From NCBI GenBank assembly GCA_039105265.1, contig JAPFFF010000028.1, positions 1,736,001 through 1,800,000 of the forward strand: a stretch of 64,000 nt of DNA, in the 5' to 3' direction. The notes under the pieces were generated by a model. It made no database searches. It was not told where the DNA came from and saw nothing but the letters and a program-made list of their open reading frames with translations. Position numbers and translations under genes: made by a program. The stretch is from Tritrichomonas musculus. Its lineage: Eukaryota > Parabasalia > Tritrichomonadida > Tritrichomonadidae. Positions 58,861 to 64,000 of the stretch are shown in pieces. How positions within the stretch are numbered: the first letter of the stretch is position 1; each line of letters begins with the position of its first letter.

Positions 58861-58943
58861 ATATAGGTTACTATAAGGGGTACATATCGGGTTAATTGTA
58901 ACCCATTAACCATTGAAGTGATTCATGAGTGATTCTGATCATT
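58861..58943 (-). repeat. 80-bp intergenic repeat of element 2, copy C (inverted)
   Basis: Reverse orientation of copy B (GGTTACTATAAGGGGTACAT, TCGGGTTAATTGTAACCC, ending GAGTGATTCTGATCATTA). It lies between two plus-strand genes. It contains the palindrome GGGTTAATTGTAACCC. Confidence 0.85.
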
Positions 58944-59036
58944 ATCGAACTCATCCGTCAACATTTATACGATACGAATCTACTGATTCATCCATCAACG
59001 TTCATGTTCAATACTAATATTTTATTTTCAACGCAA

Positions 59037-59330
59037 ATGACTATCAATACCGACATCTTCAACGAAACAGACGTAATCAAATCATTACGATCCAAACAAT
59101 CAGACGAATTAGTCACTGACGACAACAATGTCAACGAACTACTCGCTGATGAACCAACCACTCCATCCAAATCCAATCGTGGACGTAAACGTAAGTACGC
59201 TACTGACGAAGAGAGAATCATCGCTAGACGCTTACAACAAAAACAATACCGTGAACGAAAGAAACAAGAGTTAGCTGAGTTACGCGCGTTGAAAGCTCGT
59301 CTCGACGCTGAATCCAAATCAAACGAGTAA
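59037..59330 (+). CDS. bZIP-like basic protein of the Maverick
   Basis: 97 residues from ATG 59037, which follows ATATTTTATTTTCAACGCAA; the in-frame extension up to 58929 would overlap the 80-bp repeat and is less likely. The N-terminal half is acidic. The C-terminal half is 'RGRKRKYATDEERIIARRLQ' followed by 'QKQYRERKKQELAELRALKA', i.e. a basic region with the R..A.RLQQKQYRERKK pattern of bZIP proteins and a short heptad segment (L-x6-L). The nuclear-localisation-like RGRKRK and the absence of a long zipper suggest a small DNA-binding protein, perhaps a regulator of element genes or a genome-packing protein. The gene lies tail-to-tail with the capsid-like gene, 5 bp apart. Confidence 0.6.
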   Translation: MTINTDIFNETDVIKSLRSKQSDELVTDDNNVNELLADEPTTPSKSNRGRKRKYATDEERIIARRLQQKQYRERKKQELAELRALKARLDAESKSNE

Positions 59331-59335
59331 ATCCA

Positions 59336-60097
59336 TTAATGTAATTTCATTTTTGGATTATCACATGGTTTAACTTTAATGGTAACGAACATCGGACTGG
59401 CTAACACTACTGGTTGATACTGGAAGTCGACTAGTTGTAGATCGATTTGTTTGAATGAATCTATGTTAACGATATTTTTGATTGGTTTACCATAGGTTTC
59501 GAAGTTCTGGATGATTGGTGTATCTGTGTCGATGATATGATCGATACTTGCTATGACTGATGGTGTGTATTCTATGTCACCGATATTAGATTGAATAGCT
59601 TGACCCTGTTTCGATACCAAATATAGTTTATTCGCATAGTCTCTAATCGGTCTCTCAGCTATAATCAATTCATTAGCTGGATATACCTTATTGAGTTTCA
59701 TGTTGTATAGTCCAGTGACTAATCCAGCGCGATGATCAATTCGTGTGAATTTGAATTCATTCATTAACGGAGTAATCAGTGTTCGACCTCTACTTCCGTC
59801 ACCATCAGCGTTAACTCCGACATCGATATATCTTTCAGCACCATCCCATTTGAGTATACCATTAACATCTTTCTTACTAACGTTGAACAGATCTAGACAC
59901 TCCAATTTATGTTTTTGAGTGTAACCCCAATCATCTTCATATTCGAATTCGATTACATCATCATCTGTCGTTATCAATAGATCTCTCGTGTTTATCGAAG
60001 CGACATGATATTCAATGTACTCACAATTCCATGGTATGTTAATGTTTGCTTGTAAATGACTGTAGTCCGGTCCGGTACTTTGTAACGATAACAGCAT
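59336..60097 (-). CDS. Maverick minor-capsid (penton)-like protein
   Basis: 253 residues, homologous over its whole length to the 15918-16649 gene of element 1 ('INIPWNCEYIEYHVASINT', 'RAGLVTGLYNMK', 'RDYANKLYLVSKQGQAIQSN', 'VDFQYQPVVLASPMFVTIKV'). Beta-rich, without signal peptide or membrane helix. Fixed position and orientation next to the fibre-like gene in both elements support a structural role; the penton assignment itself is an inference from size and context. The start is 15 bp from the start of the divergent fibre-like gene. Confidence 0.5.
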   Translation of the reverse strand: MLLSLQSTGPDYSHLQANINIPWNCEYIEYHVASINTRDLLITTDDDVIEFEYEDDWGYTQKHKLECLDLFNVSKKDVNGILKWDGAERYIDVGVNADGDGSRGRTLITPLMNEFKFTRIDHRAGLVTGLYNMKLNKVYPANELIIAERPIRDYANKLYLVSKQGQAIQSNIGDIEYTPSVIASIDHIIDTDTPIIQNFETYGKPIKNIVNIDSFKQIDLQLVDFQYQPVVLASPMFVTIKVKPCDNPKMKLH

Positions 60098-60112
60098 TTT
60101 ATGTTAAATAAA
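60098..60112. promoter_or_regulatory. 15-bp divergent promoter gap
   Basis: Only TTATGTTAAATAAA-type sequence separates the two start codons. An in-frame ATG at 60101 would reduce it further. It corresponds to 16650-16667 of element 1. Confidence 0.5.
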
Positions 60113-63100
60113 ATGATTACCCCATTAGCTGTGCGTGCAATGGCATTGAAAGATCGCGGTTACAAAATCAAAGTCAGAGACGATGAATTGAAGATCACCA
60201 AAGACAGTAAAGTTGATGATGTTCGTATCAATTGTGTCTACACCAAGAACGAAATCGATGAGCTGATTAAAAACACCAAATCAGAGATTAATGATAACTC
60301 ACTATTCGAACTCCGTGAATCCGATCAACTGTATCTATATAAACCGTCATTGATCACTCAATCAAGTAAGTACTATGAGATGATATGGAATATCGATCCG
60401 AACTATGAAATTCCATTACAGTTAGAATTCGAATTCAAAGACTATCTGTTTGGTCATACATGGTCATTGATATGGGATGGTCATTCATGGACCGGAAACA
60501 ACGTCGTGAACCTATCATTCAATAAACAGTCGACCGTTAGAAACAACAATGGAAGTCCAGCGATAGTAGTTCGTCACAATGATTACATCGCTAAATGGAT
60601 CCGCTGTTTCGTAGATACCGTCAAAGACTCAGACAACTATGCTACTATATTATCCCAATACGTTACAAACTGGAGAGTAATGTACGCTGATGGAACCGTC
60701 ATCAATGTATCTGATGATAACGTTAAACTCGGTGAATCACCTCATTACGACAACATCGATGTTCAACAATTCGGTGTTAAAGTATCTAACGACGTATCCA
60801 GTAAGAACATGTTGTACGTACTAGCTGATATCAATATCAACGGTTTTGTAACTCCATTGAAGTGGGATCTGAACATAACTACTCCAATCAACCTTCATTA
60901 TCTGAATACTCGTGACAACAACCCTGTTATAGAGTCATTCACGTACATCCGCGAAGTCAAACACTCGAACAAGTCTATACCAGAAGAGAATACCAATAAC
61001 GACATTCACATCTATATCGAGAAAGAGTATTTCGAACAGAAACCAGATACCGCTGATGAAACGTACAATCCATTCGATATCATGATCACTCAACAGTTCT
61101 ATGAAGTCAAACCAGATCCACGTAACTGTACTACCATCACCACTGATAATAACATCTACTCATCGAAGATCATATGGGCTGATAACATCATGACTATGCG
61201 TAGAGATCTGAACGTAGTTGGTGGTACCGTTGACGTACTCGCATATGACTACTCAGTGTTACGTGCTATCATCAATGGTATCCAAGAACAACTTCGATTA
61301 CAAGCTGCGTATAACGAGTACATTGATTCTATTCGTAAAGGTTTAGCGATTGCTAGTGACATAATCACAATACTTTCAGGTGCAGTGAATATGGTTAAAG
61401 ATCTATCAACTCTATCCATGACAGGTGAGAACATGAACATCAACACATATCGAACTGAAGACTTTACATTCCCTGGAATGGGTGGACCGAATGATGATTA
61501 CCCTGGCGGTAAACAACCGATTAGTGGTAAATTCCTCCTCGATATGGATACTAGCGCTTCTGGTCAAGTACTGAAACGATTCATTCCAACACAGACAGAG
61601 ATTCCAGCAGCTACATCATCGTTAACTGCTACTGATTTGGTACTAAACGCGATGAACTCGTTAACTCAGATCGGTACTACAACCACGACATTAATTGCTG
61701 GTGGTTTGACATTAGATCGAGTACCGGAAATGATTGAAGGTGTAAGAGTTATTCAACAATCGATACAAACTATTACTGATTCAGTTCGCGAATTGCGTCG
61801 TAGATGGAGAGAACATCGCGATAACACCATTGTTGATCACACAGTCGAAAACACTGATGAGATGGAACTAGATGATTTAGATGATGAAACACCAACAACG
61901 AGATTAACTCATGATACAACCACTAACACTGGATCTGGATTTGGTGATCATAATCTAGAATCATTATCGGATCTCACTGATGAAGAGTTGTTAGCGTTGA
62001 ACTCATCTGATGTCCATGTTGATCAGATCGGTAATGATCTCATACTCATAACGAGTGTAACTACTGGTGAAGTGGTTTATATCAGAAGACGTGATCATGT
62101 TCAATCAATAACGACTCCAGAACGTATCAGATTCGATAGCAGACGTCGTGTAGATACCACCTCAACATGGTCTTATGATGGACGAACCGCGTTAGAAATA
62201 GAACAGATGTTATTGGCTGATCGAATCCTATTCGAGAATACACATCCTGAACTCCAATTCGTTAGAAACAGTGATGTAGATACCGGTGTTGATTGGACTG
62301 AAGTGAGAGATTCGAGTGGTAGAACCGTTACGATCATCGATATAACCATGCTGACTCGTACATCAGTTGACAGTGATGGAATATCTATTAACAATCACGG
62401 ATCATCCGTTAACGTTAACTCAGATGGTATTCACGTAAATGATGAAACTCGTGAACTCATCGCTAATGAATACAATGTGGTAGTAGTCAATCACGAACTC
62501 ACTCCAACGGATGATGCTGATGTAGTCATCCCTGGAACTACTATCACACTTGGCGATATCGAACAGATGGATTGGTTTCAACGTCATAGACTCGCTAATG
62601 AGATCCATGGATTAAGATTCAGAGATTCGCGAAGCGAACTTGGTTCCACTAACAATGATGATCACACAGAAGTGGTTTACAAAAACAATGTTATTGGAGT
62701 TATCGATCGACGACATATCAATCAAGTAACCATCAATGATAATCAAATCACTCTCACTAATCCCGATAATCAATTAACACTCACTGATCATGATATTCAA
62801 TGGATGAGAGATCATGATGAACAACATCGATCAACATTACGTGGATTCATATCGAACATCAACAACCGATTAGAAGAGATTAACATGGATATGGAGTGGT
62901 TACTAGATCATCCGTCATTGACTGATCGTTATGTAGTCTGTAGAGGTTCACGTATATTGGTTCCGATAGTAGATGCTGTGTTGTATATACCCCGATCGAT
63001 TCGCAAAGCTAGTGCTTATTCATTAGAGGGTGAATCCATACCAAATAAACTCAGTCTACAACCCCTTATCGATTGGTGTAAGAGTACTGAATCTGATATA

Positions 63101-64000
63101 TCGATTCCAGATGATAGTAACGAAGCTGTATCATTGAACTCATGCGTCAACATATGTAAGACATTTCGTGATACTATTAAGGGTCCATTAGAGTTGTTAT
63201 CGTATAAGATTCAAGAGGTTGAATCCAATCAACCATCTACTAGCGGAGATAGTGAATTCGATACCGTCGATGGTTATCCCACATACTATGTCAAACATAG
63301 TGATATCACCACATATGAACCAACATCAACTGATTCAGTTCAAGATCCAGTCATCATCATGAAGATATCATTACCAAGTGAACTCAAGAGTAGGTTTACT
63401 ACAACGGTTGATGTGTTCAAGATTCATATGCGAAATCTATTGATATTGGATTGGCAAGGGAATGTATTGAACGATTTCATCATATCATTCGATAACGGCA
63501 AATTCATATGTCCAGAGTTGACTCATAACAAAGCTCGTGATTGCTACACATACTCGACTCGTGAACGTGATGATCCAGAGATCATGTTCGACAAAGACCT
63601 CAACATAGAACCATACTCATGGTATCTCAATGGTGACATGACCATTCATAACTTACTGAATGATGACTCATTAGTATCACGTAAACCAGTTATCAAATGC
63701 GATATCATCGATGCGAAGAACGCGCTGAGATTACAAGAATCTGATGTCTACTATTTCTATCGTCCGTCAATGATCACTTATGATGAGCATGTTAAGTACA
63801 TGGATACATTCGGAGACGAGATATTGGAGTATGAGTGTGAGTGTTATAAGATGATTTATAAGATACCATCTACATATGAGATACCAACTAATCTGACATT
63901 CAAGTTCAGTGAATACTGTTTCGGTAATAAATGGTCGTTAACGTGGGATGGTAATAAATGGATCGGTGATGATATTCAAGGTCGATTCCAGAGTAAGATC
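60113..64000 (+). CDS. Giant fibre-like Maverick protein (A and B parts fused), cut by the window end
   Basis: Open for 1,296 codons from ATG 60113 to the last base with no stop. N-terminus 'MITPLAVRAMALKDRGYKIK' and 'NCVYTKNEIDE' match protein A of element 1. Then 'RESDQLYLYKPSL' (about residue 71), 'IWADNIMTMRRDLNVVGG' (about 351), a hydrophobic stretch, a Pro/Gly linker ('FPGMGGPNDDYPGGKQP', about 452) and a long beta-rich region follow. From about 1000 the sequence matches the end of protein A ('SCVNICKTFRDTIKG'). From about 1045 it matches the start of protein B ('DGYPTYYVKHSDI', 'ESDVYYFYRPSMIT', 'EYCFGNKWSLTWDGNKWIGD'). The two element 1 genes are thus one gene here. It lacks the roughly 660-residue region with PT stalk and membrane helices found in element 1. 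Confidence 0.65.
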   Translation, partial: MITPLAVRAMALKDRGYKIKVRDDELKITKDSKVDDVRINCVYTKNEIDELIKNTKSEINDNSLFELRESDQLYLYKPSLITQSSKYYEMIWNIDPNYEIPLQLEFEFKDYLFGHTWSLIWDGHSWTGNNVVNLSFNKQSTVRNNNGSPAIVVRHNDYIAKWIRCFVDTVKDSDNYATILSQYVTNWRVMYADGTVINVSDDNVKLGESPHYDNIDVQQFGVKVSNDVSSKNMLYVLADININGFVTPLKWDLNITTPINLHYLNTRDNNPVIESFTYIREVKHSNKSIPEENTNNDIHIYIEKEYFEQKPDTADETYNPFDIMITQQFYEVKPDPRNCTTITTDNNIYSSKIIWADNIMTMRRDLNVVGGTVDVLAYDYSVLRAIINGIQEQLRLQAAYNEYIDSIRKGLAIASDIITILSGAVNMVKDLSTLSMTGENMNINTYRTEDFTFPGMGGPNDDYPGGKQPISGKFLLDMDTSASGQVLKRFIPTQTEIPAATSSLTATDLVLNAMNSLTQIGTTTTTLIAGGLTLDRVPEMIEGVRVIQQSIQTITDSVRELRRRWREHRDNTIVDHTVENTDEMELDDLDDETPTTRLTHDTTTNTGSGFGDHNLESLSDLTDEELLALNSSDVHVDQIGNDLILITSVTTGEVVYIRRRDHVQSITTPERIRFDSRRRVDTTSTWSYDGRTALEIEQMLLADRILFENTHPELQFVRNSDVDTGVDWTEVRDSSGRTVTIIDITMLTRTSVDSDGISINNHGSSVNVNSDGIHVNDETRELIANEYNVVVVNHELTPTDDADVVIPGTTITLGDIEQMDWFQRHRLANEIHGLRFRDSRSELGSTNNDDHTEVVYKNNVIGVIDRRHINQVTINDNQITLTNPDNQLTLTDHDIQWMRDHDEQHRSTLRGFISNINNRLEEINMDMEWLLDHPSLTDRYVVCRGSRILVPIVDAVLYIPRSIRKASAYSLEGESIPNKLSLQPLIDWCKSTESDISIPDDSNEAVSLNSCVNICKTFRDTIKGPLELLSYKIQEVESNQPSTSGDSEFDTVDGYPTYYVKHSDITTYEPTSTDSVQDPVIIMKISLPSELKSRFTTTVDVFKIHMRNLLILDWQGNVLNDFIISFDNGKFICPELTHNKARDCYTYSTRERDDPEIMFDKDLNIEPYSWYLNGDMTIHNLLNDDSLVSRKPVIKCDIIDAKNALRLQESDVYYFYRPSMITYDEHVKYMDTFGDEILEYECECYKMIYKIPSTYEIPTNLTFKFSEYCFGNKWSLTWDGNKWIGDDIQGRFQSKI

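Larger units (their letters stand above)
52103..64000. mobile_element. Maverick/Polinton element 2, left part (continues beyond the window)
   Basis: A virus-like element of the Maverick/Polinton family. Left end at 52103 (AGTAGTAATACTAAGAGG), inserted in or beside a 21-bp minisatellite. Parts seen: a terminal segment with its own inverted repeat, a region with iterons, two small acidic genes, a protein-primed type B DNA polymerase, two unassigned genes, a bZIP-like gene, a minus-strand capsid-like gene and a fibre-like giant gene still open at the window end. No break is visible in the part shown; integrase, packaging ATPase, protease and major capsid genes would lie to the right. Composition differs from element 1: less AT-rich, many GATC sites, and CGA/CGT arginine codons where element 1 uses AGA. 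The clean frames suggest a recent arrival. Confidence 0.8.

Overview
The window looks like nuclear DNA of a trichomonad (parabasalid) protist, most likely a Tritrichomonas such as T. foetus. The signs are very AT-rich spacers, intronless genes, initiator-like TCAYT motifs a few bases before start codons, and gene families typical of these genomes: BspA-like leucine-rich surface proteins, DUF3447/ankyrin proteins, BTB plus F5/8-type-C proteins, and TKL-like kinases fused to Sel1 and BspA repeats. Maverick/Polinton elements with AGTAGTA termini fit as well. The species name is an inference; no rRNA or other marker gene is present.

Layout. 1-14.5 kb: host genes, mostly decaying. There is a BspA 3' end, a tRNA relic, a 2.2-kb palindromic element with 849-bp arms, a broken BTB/ankyrin gene, a TA-flanked MITE, a BTB/F5-8C pseudogene containing a 241-bp inverted duplication, and a 1.9k-codon BspA gene with one in-frame TGA. 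14.8-26.07 kb: a Maverick remnant (element 1) with two giant fibre-like genes, a divergent capsid-like gene, a T5orf172-type nuclease gene and a polymerase-N-terminus-like gene. Its right terminus lies inside a capsid-like gene of a second Maverick fragment (26.07-27.0 kb). 27.1-30.6 kb: a broken Sel1-kinase gene colliding tail-to-tail with a broken DUF3447 gene, then a kinase relic. 31.05-35.04 kb: a GC-rich 122/123-bp satellite. 35.5-41.25 kb: a 5.7-kb hAT transposon with an open transposase and a perfect 8-bp target duplication, inserted at the likely initiator of a small Myb-like gene. 41.7-42.4 kb: a deleted Tc1/mariner copy. 43.6-45.6 kb: a DUF3447-BspA fusion gene with one in-frame stop. 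46.8-49.9 kb: an intact kinase-Sel1-BspA gene. 50.3-52.1 kb: 177-bp and 21-bp tandem repeats. 52.1-64 kb: the left part of Maverick element 2, cut by the window end.

The two Mavericks share a recognisable module. A capsid-like gene on the minus strand lies head-to-head, 15-18 bp apart, with a giant fibre-like gene. In element 1 the fibre function is split over two genes and carries an extra region of about 660 residues with a proline-threonine stalk and membrane segments. In element 2 it is one uninterrupted reading frame that runs off the window. Short leaders of the type TTATTTTT...CACTTAAATG precede several genes of both elements, which suggests a shared core promoter. Element 2 also has short iterons near its terminus and an approximately 80-bp intergenic repeat in three copies. 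All statements rest on reading the sequence; no database search was run.
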